NCBI RefSeq assembly: GCF_000150275.1
Contig: NW_002060945.1
Span: forward strand, 507,872-571,871
DNA length: 64,000 nt
Source: Trichoplax adhaerens
Lineage: Eukaryota > Placozoa > Uniplacotomia > Trichoplacea > Trichoplacidae
Direction of reading: 5' to 3'
Shown: positions 38,601 to 51,700 of the stretch, piece after piece
Layout: each line of letters opens with the position of its first letter
Position numbering within the stretch: position 1 is the first letter of the stretch
The notes under the pieces: model-generated
What the model saw: only the letters and a program-made list of their open reading frames with translations
The model's database searches: none
What the model was told of the DNA's origin: nothing
Program-made: the position numbers and the translations under genes

Positions 38601-41600
38601 ATTGAACAAAAATTTTTCTAGTTAAAAATAATATTTTGTCTTTCTGTCAGAATTTTTTGTGGGCACCCCAGCCCTTTTCGATGATCAACCAATATGGCGA
38701 GATTGTTGTAACGTTACGGTTACAAATAGATGTCGAAAAACATGTCTAAAGGTAGGAAAAACTACAGAAATAGCTAAATAATTTCCCTGTTCACTGCTAA
38801 ATTGATCATTTTTAATGGATTATCTTCGTCGCTATTGTTTTTTTTCTCTAATTCTTGTGCTCTTTCGAAACTATCCAAGACACACCATTTGCAAAGGCTA
38901 AATGAGAGATGTCCTAACACTACAGAAGTAAATAACATATTTAAGATGTAAAACATCGTAGAAGCCCTAGTTGCTTTCTGCTAAGGCTGTTGCCAAAACA
39001 AAGAACTAATAAAATATTACTTGTTTCTGCTTCTATTAATAGCATTTCTTAATGGCATGCATCGAGAGAAAGAAAGGTGGGTGTGGAATAAATTGGTGAA
39101 ACTTTTTTGAAACCAAAAGATAGACTTGCTATAATCAATAAGTAGTACAGGTAGTCTATGATTTTAAGATCGATTTTGCTTGTATAAGTTATTTCTACTA
39201 TATTACAGTTTCTCAGGGATGTTGTAATATTGCATCGATTGGATCAAGATGTAGTAGAGCTTGTAATATGGTTGGTTTCCTATCTATTTACTTTCAAATT
39301 TTCATTTCACAAAGTTAGTGTTGATCAATAGACGGTAATCCCAACTAAAAATCATAAACATTTTCAGATCTTTCGAAATGATATTAACATCTCCAGGGCT
39401 CACCTGTCAGATTTAAAGTATCATTGCAAGTATGCCGATCCCGAGGTATTTCCAATTTCTTACGTAGGAAAGCTAATTTTTTGAAGTAGTAGAAATCATA
39501 GCGATAATTACAATTTGGATACTTTCCATACATTTTATTATTTATTTAGGTTTATCGATGTGCTATGGAATATGCTCAATCCGATCTAGCAAAGCAAACT
39601 GTACCAGGTTAGGTTTTAGCTATATTCTATTAAAATACGGATAGATAGTAGTTTATGATTACATTCTAAGACGAATTTTGCAAGATTTCTCGAGGAGATT
39701 TTTGTTAATGTTATTTTCGCATTCGAAAGAAAAGATTCCCTATACTCTTGTTTGAAACTTTTGAAATTAAATTTTACCCTATGCATCATCACTGTGACTG
39801 TATCAAATTTAGTTATACTTTCAACAAATTAATTTACTTCTAGGCCTATCCTGCTGTAGTAGAACTACTCTGAAACAGTGCGCATCTACTTGTCGAAGAG
39901 TAAGATTAAAGGAAATAAATCTCTCTATTTTACTAGAAACATTTTAGAAAGTTTGTAAATACTGAGGTAAAGTGATTCTATTGGTATTCATTGTAATAGG
40001 CATTAATGAACGCTAAGTATAGTGATTTAGAAAAACTTTATTATATTCGAAGGAAGTGCAGAAAGAATAGTATTTTGGTGAGTGAATAATTATAATAGGA
40101 GCTTTAAAATATGTGATTAAGATTTACAACAAATAATCTATATAAATTATAGTTCCATTCCTGATTCATTTTATTTATTTTCTTTCCCTTGGAATATGGA
40201 TTTTTACTCTTGATAGTCGCCAATCCCTTACTGTTTGTTGCAAAATCTTCAATGTAAGACGAATTAATCTTTACTTGATGAGCGCATTATCATAGATATA
40301 AGATTGGATGAATTGATCTCAATAATCAGCCATTTCATCACTGTGGTAACTGTCATCTTGACCTTTTCAAAAATATTTAGCTTCTCAATCTGAGCAAAGA
40401 GCATTCTATTACCGGGATATTGGTAAATACATGTTAAAACTCAATTTATATTCATAGAACAACTAGAGTCTTAATGACAAGATTTTATAGATTTCTTGTA
40501 GAACTGATATGAATTAACTAGTTTCTGAATAATTAATACCTTGCTTAAAAGATTTGATAAAGATCTCCGGTTGTATTTCATTACATTAATTGCTACCAGC
40601 TCTATTACTTCCTAACTTATTATTGATCTTAATGTCATAAAATTAAATTTTAAATTGATTATCTGCCGTAAATAGCCGAATCAAACTACTAACTTCTTCT
40701 TAATTACCGGCTACAGGACGTTTTGGTGGGAAATTACAGTGTTGTAGCAAAGCTTCCTCTCTACAATGCAGTGAATTATGCTTCAAGGTATCAAGTTATT
40801 CCCTGTAATTACCTGTAGGAAGCTCATCTGAATGCTATAGAGACTAAAATTTAACTTTGTTTTATCCCATGTTGGCTAATTTTACTTCCATATGAATATG
40901 AAAACTAAATACAATGGCAGCTATTTAATCAAACATTGATTCCGCCATATGATTTTGATCGATATAATCGAAAATGTTCAGTTGCTGAAGAGGTAAGTTA
41001 TATTTTACTTCATCGTCTTGTGACCATTGCAGTATATAGTAAACCTAGGAATAAAGTGAAAGCTATATTATTCTAAAGTATGGTATAGGATATTATTGAT
41101 ATATTAAAAATGGTCGTCATTGCTACTGATACTATTTAATTTAACTTATAATCTGAATCTTATTATATAAAAAATTTACTAGGGCAAGCTCAATACCTGT
41201 TTATTGGATGGTAAGAGATGGTAGTTACAATATCTACCTATTAAATGAAGACATTCAATTATTGAAACTATACTCCAATTTATTAGGATACTAATGAAAT
41301 GGTTTAATTTCTGATCATAAATAGTCGTGCGACCATGCCAGCTTGGATGTAGAAATTTAACATTTTGTAGCAATTTTAATCGGTAATTATGTATTATGAG
41401 CTCTTATGATGTGGTAGGTCATACACTTTATACAATAGGATGATTCTGTAGTTTAACGAATCGCAACTTAATCATTTTTATTGATCATACTAATAATTGA
41501 ATGACTAATGATGCTAAGACTTATTCTGCATTTGCATTTGCATTTTCAGACCATTAACTTACTTCAGAAACTGCGACAGCAGTTCTGATTCTTATGCCCA

Positions 41601-44600
41601 AAGAGTATATAATAATATTAAATCAACATTGGCCTCGGCTGCCTCGATCGATGTTGAAACATGTTATCCTAACATTTGGAAGGTATAGCTGTAATACTAT
41701 TAACGTTATGTCCGCTATTTATTATCTCATTTAATTAACCTATTTCCTGTCCATTCGGATGAATACAACAGGCCATGGCTTGTATTCTACAATTAAGGCC
41801 ATGTCATACCAGATTTCATGGCGCTTATATTTGCAAGTAAGTTATTCAAGATCTCCATATTTCGCTTTCTCCAGAGCATATTAAAATTATTCCTCTTTCT
41901 TTCTAAATTTAATTATAGATCAGATTGCAAACAGATAATAAGATCTTGTTCTCATAACGTTACCAATAATATCGTCGAATCATTGTGTAATAACTTAATT
42001 GCTACAAACTCTGCCTATCCTCATTGTATTCGTCTAGAGGATTATATCGGTAATGGATTTGCATGTATTAGCAATGTACATCATTTCTATTGCATTTCAT
42101 GTATTTAGTATATAACTAGCTGAGATTATGATATCAAGTAATATACAGTATCTAGAGTCTCACGTCACCTTCTTAATACGGCTGAAATTTAAGAACTTTC
42201 CTTGTAGACCTAGACAGTAAAATAAGAACTTTCATAAAATTCATTACTCTATATAAGTAGTACAGAAAGATTTGAGATAATAAGAAATGACGCATCTAGA
42301 ATCTTATGCTGCTGCCTACAATCCTACATACACGTATAGCTTAAATTTTAGGAGTATCTTTATAGGCTAAAACAATACAGTAAAATACAAATTTTAGTAC
42401 AAGTGATTATAGGAACAGTGTAAAAAAAATATTCGTAATTATTAGCTTATAAACAAATTATAATAATAGTTAAATTGCTTGTTACATTGAAAGGAAATAC
42501 AACTGAAATATCAACAGATAGCTGGACAGCCCTCAATCTTACCGGTAAAAATATTAAAATTATCGTTAATAGTTATAATTAGTTATAGTTTTAATACGCT
42601 TTAGACTAAGAATTGATAGCCTGTCTAAATAGCAACGTTCATCATTTATCGTTGCTGAATATTGTAGTTTTAATATAAATTACATCTTTATTACCATTAT
42701 ATTCGTATACGTATGTGGCTTATTTGTTAATCATTTTATTCAATCATCAGAGAGGCTTTCACCATGTCATCCAAATCCATGTGGTTCGTCTAAATGCGAA
42801 ATTATTAACCGATGTCTGGTTGATGATAAGGATTGCGTTAGCTATAGATGTTTATCAGGTATGGGATAACAGGTTTATTTGACAGATGAGTCAATCAAAT
42901 ATTGTTTGAAAAGTTTAAACCATAAAATTATATATCGAAATGCAACAGATCTGATCTAGAGAGATCTATTATAATACTAAATTGATACGATGATGCTATA
43001 AACAACTGTATGCCAAAGATATTGGCCAGTATTTATTTGATCGACAATAAGAGATTTATCCATTACAAACACATCTTAGATATAGGATTACAGCTTTCGA
43101 TCATGCGAATAAATGAGTCAAATATCATTTTAAAATTTAAGCCATAAATGAGATGTGACATTATATTCTGTGACTATCCGTATTTAAATGATAAATCCAA
43201 AATAATTTAAGTCCTAAAGACCTACAGTACTATAAAATTCGATAACCACATCTACACCAGGGGCAGCTAACACTATACAAAACTAATAAGCACTTCTTAA
43301 CTCTATAAATTATTTATAGCGCTACGGTTACAATATTATAACTATAGTGATCTATACCATATTGGTAAATATCAAATCATTGTCGAATTTATATCGTACG
43401 ATATAATTAATCTTTGATTGCCTCTTTAAGATTGCCCATTAGGCGTAGCATCGCATTACTTTATAAAAAAGGGAAGCTACATTAAGGTTAGTTCGCGTAT
43501 TAGTATTGTATCTTTATGATTATAAACAATCTTATTATATATGTGAGTAAATTACAATATATTGCTGTACATACGTATTTCTATTTTTCAACTCTTGTTT
43601 GTACTGAATTGATCAAACTAATTAGAATTTTACTTCTTTATCTCATGCACTTTATAGTTACTTGCAACGCCCGGGATAGAGCGTTGCCATATGATTTGTA
43701 AATGTTTCGCCAATACTTCAATGATTGATCAATGCTATAGTTTGCCTTGTAATAGCGAACAATCCTGCAGGATAGCTGGGAAAAAGACCATAGGTAGAAA
43801 TACTATATTAAACTTTCATAATGTCCATTAAAATTATTGCATTAATTTTGACCTATATTCAACATTACGTACCGTATTCTATAGCGATATAATCGGCTTG
43901 TTTTCTATATCAGAGCATGGTAAACAATTTTATGATCATTGCAATTTATGTGGCTGCTTTAATGGAAAAATAACATGTACTAAGAAAAATTGTTCAGCCT
44001 CAGTAGGCAAACCAATTAAAGGTATAATACATAAAACGTAGTGCTATCATTTATTTTACTTAAATAATGTCAATCTACCGTTCATTAATTTAAAAAATTT
44101 ATAAGGCCGCTCTGGATATTTTAGTCTCCATATCTGATACCAACTATCAAAACATGATTACCTTAGGTCTACCATGTGATTGCCAATTAAAATATGAGCC
44201 TGTTTGCGGTATAAATGGACAAACATTTGGCAATCCCTGTCTGGCACAGTAAGTTGTTCTCTAGGGATGTACGTACTGTACTAGTTACTGTAGCCTATAA
44301 AGCTATCAGTATTTTAATCTACGAAATAACGTACGAGTAGATCAAGTAATAATTTCTAATCCCTATAATCTGTCCTATAAAGGTGTGCTGGACTGGGGGA
44401 GGATGAATATCGAACTGGCCAGTGTATTGAAATTGAGCCTTGCCAAGTGTTTTCATGCAGCTCTGGCATGTAAGTCAAGAATGAATTCGAAATTATTTCA
44501 CGCAAGTTTGCCGTAACTATCATCTATTAGTTTTGATCTTTTGGTATTACTTCCTAGTTGTCTTACGGATAGAAAAATATGTCTTGGCAAACAATTTCCA

Positions 44601-46251
44601 GGCTGTCGACAATATAAATGCGGTAAGTTGAACTATTTCAATTGATTATCTTATAAGCTAATGTAAATGGCACTGCAGTATAACATTTTTCATAGCTATA
44701 AATTTTATTAATCACAGTATCAAATATATCTTTGATGTAAAGTAAATGTTGTTGGACTGTTATCATTTGAAACTTTTACATGTAACTGATGACTTATTCG
44801 CTATTATTAGAATTTATAAAGGAGCAGAATAAGGACCCGAGCAAGAGGGACATCAACTTTGTTTGCGATTCTAATAATATACAACATAACAGCACTATTA
44901 GCTTAATTGAAAGCCGACAAACATTCTCTTACAGCGGCTACTGCTTGGTAATGCTGAAGATTATCTGCTATAATATTTAATCTATAAACAGATGCTGAAT
45001 GTAAAATCAATCAGTTATAATATAAAATCGTAAATTTTAATTTAATATAAATAACGATGATACTTGAAGTTGCTAACATCTCATGATTACCATATTATTT
45101 GCAACTTATTGACTATTAATCTAGGATAAATGCAGTACTGCGGGTAAAGTCTGCGGCACAGACGGCAATACGTATATTCATGAATGTGCAGCTTTAGCTG
45201 CTAAAGTTCTAATTGATTATCATTCTGAATGTCAGAATGTCGGTATTTATCAAGGTAATAGTCCCGGTTTTCCATTATTTGAAATATGACCAATGTGGAT
45301 TGAATGATCCTTCTTACTGACAAAGGCAATTTTCACTCATTCTCTACATAATAAGGTTTTAAATCTTATTGTCACAACATTATTTGCCCTCCCCTACCTT
45401 TCTCTAATTGCAGAAAGGTTTTACTTAGTGGAACTTGCTGTCCTATTTGTGGTAAAGATTCAGACTTTATCTGCAAAATAACTTTATTATTTCTAATTCT
45501 GATAACTGTTTTCTAACTGTTCCTAAAATATGCAAATACGTCGAAATTTTACTTAGCGCCCTATCTCCAACTCGTAATTAGTGATGAATTAGCTGATAAC
45601 AATTCTCTAGCAGCTGATCAAACTCCGATAACTGTAATCCACTTGGTTAAAGAAATTCAAAATCTCCTTACAACTGTAAGTAGTCTCGATTGTATTGTAT
45701 GTAAATTTACCAATTTTATTTTAATTTTATATAATCAAAAATGATATTTCTATTACTAAGATTGTGTTGATACAGTAAGATTGATAGTTTATGTCATCTA
45801 TATTGTAAGGTTTATTGCATTGTATACGGGCATAAATCTTTTGAAGGAGATGTTCAAATTATAATTAAAATGACCGATCCTCCTAGTATGACTAAGGTAA
45901 GAAATGACTTTATTTTGATACACTTTCATGCAATATAACAGAGATAAATGTGAAGTGGAAGACTTATAAGAATTTTTTTACCTTCTTTAGTTTCGTATTT
46001 GTAACAAAGAGACTGAAAGTTTGCAGACTATGTTTTATAATAAGAACCTACCTATAAGTGGTAGCATCTCTCTATCAACCGTTATTGCTGTTGAGCAGCA
46101 TCAGGCAACATTTCAATCCGAATCTCCAGTCATTAACGATAATTCCAGTAGCTCTGCATATGGCATAACGATGGATAAGAAAGCAATTTTGTTCACAGTG
46201 CTAATTTCGCTAGGAATGAACGCACTCTATTGCAATTTTCAGATGCTTTAA
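32664..46251 (+). CDS. RECK: RECK, GPI-anchored cysteine-rich Kazal protein
   Basis: RECK restrains extracellular metalloproteases and acts in Wnt7 signalling in vertebrates. Thirty exons: 32664-32724, 33091-33155, 34934-35014, 38020-38056, 39209-39270, 39368-39445, 39550-39607, 39844-39899, 40000-40077, 40217-40253, 40717-40787, 40921-40992, 41183-41210, 41325-41382, 41550-41682, 41772-41836, 41919-42049, 42751-42858, 43443-43486, 43658-43793, 43914-44021, 44167-44248, 44383-44469, 44558-44622, 44811-44947, 45125-45254, 45356-45451, 45557-45675, 45780-45896, 45991-46251. Total 886 residues. Order: signal peptide (LLLPCFILATAFLSS), repeated CC knot modules (SCCNLATDS, GCCNIASIG, SCCSRTTLK, QCCSKASSL), RPCQLGCRNLTFC, WKAMACILQLRPCH, then Kazal segments (PVCGINGQTF, KVCGTDGNTY) and a hydrophobic C-terminus fitting GPI attachment. 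One junction (40253 to 40717) would create TGA, so an exon is mis-set there. Confidence 0.93.
37473..37508. repeat. Perfect 36-bp palindrome in RECK intron 3
   Basis: The 18-base arm TTATAGGGTGTACACTGT is followed immediately by its exact reverse complement, with no spacer. It lies in the 3-kb intron between RECK exons 34934-35014 and 38020-38056. The core TGTACACTGTACAGTGTACA belongs to the same word family as the promoter clusters, but here it stands alone. Confidence 0.95.
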
Positions 46252-47609
46252 AATTGCTTTCATTTCATTTTGTAATGTAAAAACTAACTCTTTTTTAGTA
46301 GTTGTATCTCAATCATGATTATCATTTCAGTATTTTGACTGTCATGAGTGTATGGCTACTTGAAACAATTTCATAATTGCCTCGCAATCTAATTAACGGC
46401 ATTAATTTAGAATTATACTCTGCAAATTCTTCTATTCACATGATTATCCAGATATCAGTTTAGACTTACATTGATCATAGGCAGTTTATACTAACTGCAA
46501 CTTACGCTACTCACCTATATGGTAGAACATGCGATGTGTCTCTTAAATTACGTGTTCAGAAGCCATGACGGAGTACTAGAGATTATTATTTTTTACCTAC
46601 ACTATAATATCCATTTAAGATATTGACTCGTCATCACAATACAACAGCTAAATGATCCTAATTTTTCATGCATGTAAAAGTTAATATTTCTAGTTCAATA
46701 TATACTGTACTGTATAACACTATTTAATACCTATGTATGATGTGTTAATGACAATATGAATCTTCGAGTGTGAATTTCAATTTCCATCTCTTTTTCTCGT
46801 GATATGATTAATTTATCAAATAAAGTGAAACACTATTAAATCAGTCTTCCACCGAAAATTATTCCTTATTTATCGCTCTGTTATCGCAATGAAAGTTGCG
46901 ATGATGATTTTAAATTGGACTTGCCTATTTATAAGGATATTTAAATTTGCCAGCTATATAAGGAAATAAGAGAAGCTATGCACTAGTCGATGAGACGTAA
47001 ATAGGGCTCTTTACTCTAGCAGGCAGGGACTATTTAATTTCTCTTTAAAAAAAGGAGCCGCTGACTATGAACATAATTCTATCTTAGTTAGGATACAAGG
47101 GTTCAGTATGTGTACCTTGGACATATAAATTAACGGCAATTTTCATATATTTAGTTTGTCCAATAGCGGAAAAGTGCGGCGCTAGTTGTAGTGCGGTATA
47201 CCCATTAACTTTTTAAGTTAGTGGATAAAAATATCCTTCAATACAATTCCTACAGCATGATGTCAAGGATTATTATTCAATTAGTAGATATAATCAGTGG
47301 GAATATATAGCATAGCAATGGTGAGAAAAGCAAAATTGACCACTTTAGAGGCATAGTCGCAAGCCTACGTTTCTTTTTCCCATCAAGTTCCATTGGTAAA
47401 CAATAATGTGCGTCTTTGTACGCGTATATTGAAAAGGATAATTCTACTCCTCAGGATGAATTCTATTCAAATGAGAAGGACTTGCCTTCTTTTCCCATCA
47501 ACTATATTATTAATCCTATCAACATTTGGCCAATAATGTCTAGTTTCTAAAGCGAAGAATGCCCGATGGATTTGGGGCCGAAGTAGAAAAAAAAGGAAGA
47601 CATACATTA
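46252..47609. other. RECK 3' flank, no gene recognised
   Basis: This runs downstream of the RECK stop to the tRNA. An AATAAA near 46819 could be the RECK polyadenylation signal. The rest is AT-rich with no coding exon or repeat I can support. Confidence 0.55.
47587..47594 (-). terminator. RNA polymerase III oligo-T terminator of the tRNA
   Basis: On the minus strand eight T residues lie 15 bases after the tRNA 3' end, the standard pol III stop signal. Confidence 0.85.
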
Positions 47610-47682
47610 TGTCACTGCCAGGGATCGAACCTGGGACCTTGCGCGTGTGAAGCGCACGTGATAACCGCTACACTACAGTGAC
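47610..47682 (-). tRNA. tRNA-Val, anticodon CAC
   Basis: This is a 73-base minus-strand tRNA with no intron. The acceptor arms GTCACTG and CAGTGAC pair fully. The A box reads TAGTGTAGCGGTTATCA, the anticodon loop TTCACAC gives CAC, and the T arm contains GGTTCGATCC (B box). An open frame on the same strand through it is a shadow. The oligo-T terminator follows. Confidence 0.96.
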
Positions 47683-48277
47683 GACGTCTTAGAAAAAGGG
47701 TCAATTTACATATTAGAACTGGTAGATGATTTTGATCGCTACTCTCCATAATTATTAATTCACTGAAGTTGAGAAAGGCTATTCTTAGATGCGTACCAAA
47801 ACCAAAACTATATATTTCGATTAAGTACAAGATGTAGAATTCAAATATATAAGCATTACTCTTTACAAATGACCGTTTTATGTTTTTCATTACAATATTG
47901 AATTGTACGAATTTAACATCTTCAGTACTGTAATGCATACTGTACTGTACATTAGGTTTTTGTAGCAAAAAAGCTGTACCTGAGTTAAAATTAATTCCAA
48001 TAATAATAATTTATAACTATCGGCTGCACGATCAGAGTAATAATCAGGCAATTCTTTCATTTAATAAGGTTAATAAGGAATGAGAGTGTTAGAAAGGGAA
48101 GAACTGTGTCAGACAACAACACAGAAAGGGAGTATGCCCATACATTCGCCTAGAAATAGACGCGATCATCTGAGCATACTAGACAGACAGACAGACAACA
48201 AAATAATTGAAAAAAGACTTTCGATCAATCGAAGGCCTAACTGTATTAGCATACTGCCACTAATAAGTTGAACTGCT

Positions 48278-48400
48278 GTACGGTACAGTAGCCTTTGTCC
48301 CTTTCCAATCGCCTAAAAGCACAGTACCATGTACGGAAATCGCATAGTACAATGTACTGTAGTTATACAGCACAGTGTACTGTACTTACTGTACTTTGTT
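48278..48400. repeat. TACAGTAC/GTACTGTA cluster upstream of USP40
   Basis: This is a looser cluster of GTACGGTACAGTA, ACAATGTACTGTAG and GTGTACTGTACTTACTGTAC words about 330-450 bases before the USP40 start. It is the only cluster in the window that does not lie between two divergent protein genes; the minus-strand tRNA is the upstream neighbour. Confidence 0.75.
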
Positions 48401-48732
48401 TAGTTTACCAGCGTGCTCGGTGGTGCTTACAGTCGGCTTTTAATTAATTAATTAAATCCATCATTGCATTTGTATGAATAAAAAAAGAAAGAATGCATAA
48501 GGAGAGAAAAAGAAAATAATAATAACAATATTGGTAGATAGTGGCCTAAGCGTAGAGTAATTTCTTCTTGATGCTTGGATGTTATATTGTCATCGTTTAG
48601 AATTGTCTTGATCGAGGAGATTATTGTTGTTATCTCGTAGTAGTGATCGTATTAACTGCTGTCTTTGAAAAGATACGTTTGAGGTTGTCCAGTGGTACTA
48701 CTTGACTGGGTGCATTAGTAAATATTGTCAAC

Positions 48733-51700
48733 ATGTTTGGTGGTAAGTAGTGCTTTTTACTGCTTGTACTTGCTTCGCAATGATTGTAGTTTTATCCACA
48801 GTTAACTATGTTCATGTCAAGAACTAGCGATGAAATTGTCGATTAAATCTATGATGTACCGCACAGGTGTTCATTATTGTAAGTGCTACTTCATTCATAC
48901 TTAGTCATAAGACGGTAGTCGTCAGAAATGGACACTATCGACAACACTTGCACTGACATTGCAGCGAGCAGAAAATATCAATCATCATCATACAGTGTAG
49001 AGACTGGATCAAGGATTGACTTTTCGTTCATATTAATAATAAACATGGAAAGAGTGCAGTGGTACAGGGTCGAAGTGAATATCAACAGCATTCAGTTACA
49101 CGTAATCGTTATATTTGCTACAGCAGTTGCCCTTGCAGCTGCTAGAAAATGCCAATGATCATGGTGCAGTGTAGAGACTGCGTTAAGGAATGACTCTTCT
49201 TCGTTCATGTTAATGGACCAAGTGGACAAGAGTGCAGCGGTACTGTATAAGATCGAAGTGATTATCAACAATATTCAGTTACACCTAGTCGCTATGCTTG
49301 CTTAGTGATAGTATACAGCATAGATTGTCGTTGAAGCTGATGTGGATTGATGATGTAAATCATGGAAAATGCATAGGGGTTGTGTTCAGCCTTTACTATT
49401 CATTTATTTATTTTGCGATAGAAATTATTGCAGCTATAGTAATTTACTCAAAACTAACTGTCAAACATAGTACAGCATTTGGTAAGCATGTTCCTTTGGT
49501 AGATTAATATTGTGCAGTATATATATATATACACAGCACAAATTTATTGATTTGTATTCAGAAATGGACACTGTGTTGAGGGTAGAAGTACTAGAGTATA
49601 CACTATGTATTCAGGAATATCAAGATATTGAAAGTCAAGTTAGATAAGTATTAGAAATGAATTAGTAGCATGCGTTGTAAACAAATCGCCGAGAATAGTT
49701 ACATCTGCTAGAAATGATAACCGTTACCTGTATCTACACCCTTTCAAGCCCATAAACATTCCATAGACTACAACAAGATCTTCCGAAATACAGTAGTACA
49801 TAGAAGATTTCTAGTTCGAGGTCCAGCTCCAGTCTGTACGCGCATACTGTAGTAGTGCACTGCTAAAATGAGCGTCAAGATTAGAATTACTACTTTACAT
49901 ATGCATGTTATGTTGGTACCCAACTTATTTGAACTTCATCAATTTATAATCTTAGACTTGTTTTATGAAGTCGACGAAGCAAGTGATAATCAGCACAAAA
50001 GAACACATAATTCGACTATCCGACGACCAAGAGGGCCAACCGGCTTTTGTGGCATTAGTAACCTTGGTGCAACATGTTACTTAAATGCGCTATTACAAAC
50101 ACTCTTCTTGACTCCAGAATTCCGTAGTAAGCCACTTTCTTACAAATGACAGTATTTGTATCAGTGATATACTAATAAGGTAAATCTATCACTCTCACCT
50201 ATGTTTAGGAAGTATATTCAGTATTGATAGAAATGAGTTGGGAGACACTGATGAAGCTACACAGGTGATAAATGTTCGGAATAGTTGTAATGTTTACTCA
50301 ATTTCGGCTAAAGATTGGAATCTGTTAGGATATTTAGAGTATAAATAGAGTATAATCTGTTAGAAAATTGTTTCGGCTTTCTCGTACTTTACTTAAAAGT
50401 ATAACTTAACGTTCAATATTGTAATACAGCATGATCTGGAAAGAACAATGCTAATCCAATATTATCAACTGCTGTGTATGTAATATCAATGTAGGTTCGC
50501 AATATTCCAATCCAATTGCGAAAATTATTTGCTAGGATGGTGCAATTAGATATTGACTTTGTTGATACTGACCGACTGATCGAAAGTTTTGGATGGAATA
50601 GCAATGATGTACGTAACGAAATTATCACCGTAACCCTGACTAGATAGTAAAATTTAAGTATCATGTCATAATTGAAGGTTAAAATCTTTAGATCATAAGC
50701 TGAATTTGTTTATTGAGCTATTTTATATACTAAATCGCAACTGATAGATTTTAAACCTTGATAATACTGATTACACCCGTAAATACTAATATTCGTATAG
50801 ACTCGTACATTACTTGTATTGCTCTTTTGTTTTTTTACTCATAGATTAATATGATGCTTAGTCTTTTATTGGCGGTTAATAACTTTACAAAATTGATTGC
50901 ATGAAATTTTTTTATTAGCGCCATAACTATATCCAATACGTTAAGGCCATGAAACTGTTGTTACTTTTTGCGAATATTTCTGCTGAAACTAAGGTTGTGA
51001 TGGCCAACATGTATGAAACTTTCTAACCTACTATGCTTCCATATAATTTGCTAGACCTTTCTGCAACAAGATATTCAAGAACTTAATCGCGTTCTATTTG
51101 ATGCGATCGAACAATCTTTGTTTGGAACAAACAGCGAGAAAATTATTAGAGACTTATATAAGGGAACAATTGTTAATGAGGTATTGTATCTCCTCAGACC
51201 CGTAGCTAGCACCGACTAAGTTATTATGCAGTATTTTTGAGGCATGAATTGATTCTGCTATCATTTAAATTGACGTAACAACGTATACTTTCCAGATTGA
51301 ATGTAAGGAGTGTAAGGCCATTAGTCGAAGAGAGGTATCGTATCATTTAATTAATTGTGAAGTAGTTATACTTTCGGCGACCACACATTTACGATATAGT
51401 GGCCTCTATGCCTTCTTATAGTTTATTATACATATAATAAATGATCCACAACAATAAAATATTTTTAGGAAGGATTTCTGGATCTCAGCTTGTCTATTGC
51501 TGATGTATCGACATTGGATGGTGCGCTATCTAGATATTTTCTGGGGTATGAGCTTATGTTTGGAGACAATAAATACTATTGTGAAGGATGCGGTAAACAC
51601 GTTGATGCAGAAAAGGTAAACTTCTATACTAAATTTACAACGATATATCTGGTGGAATTAAGATTCTAGAGGTTGCCGTTCTATCTCTAATGAATTATTT

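Noticed and set aside
47612-47968. 118-codon minus-strand open frame over the tRNA
   Set aside because: Its C-terminal part is the tRNA-Val gene read as protein.
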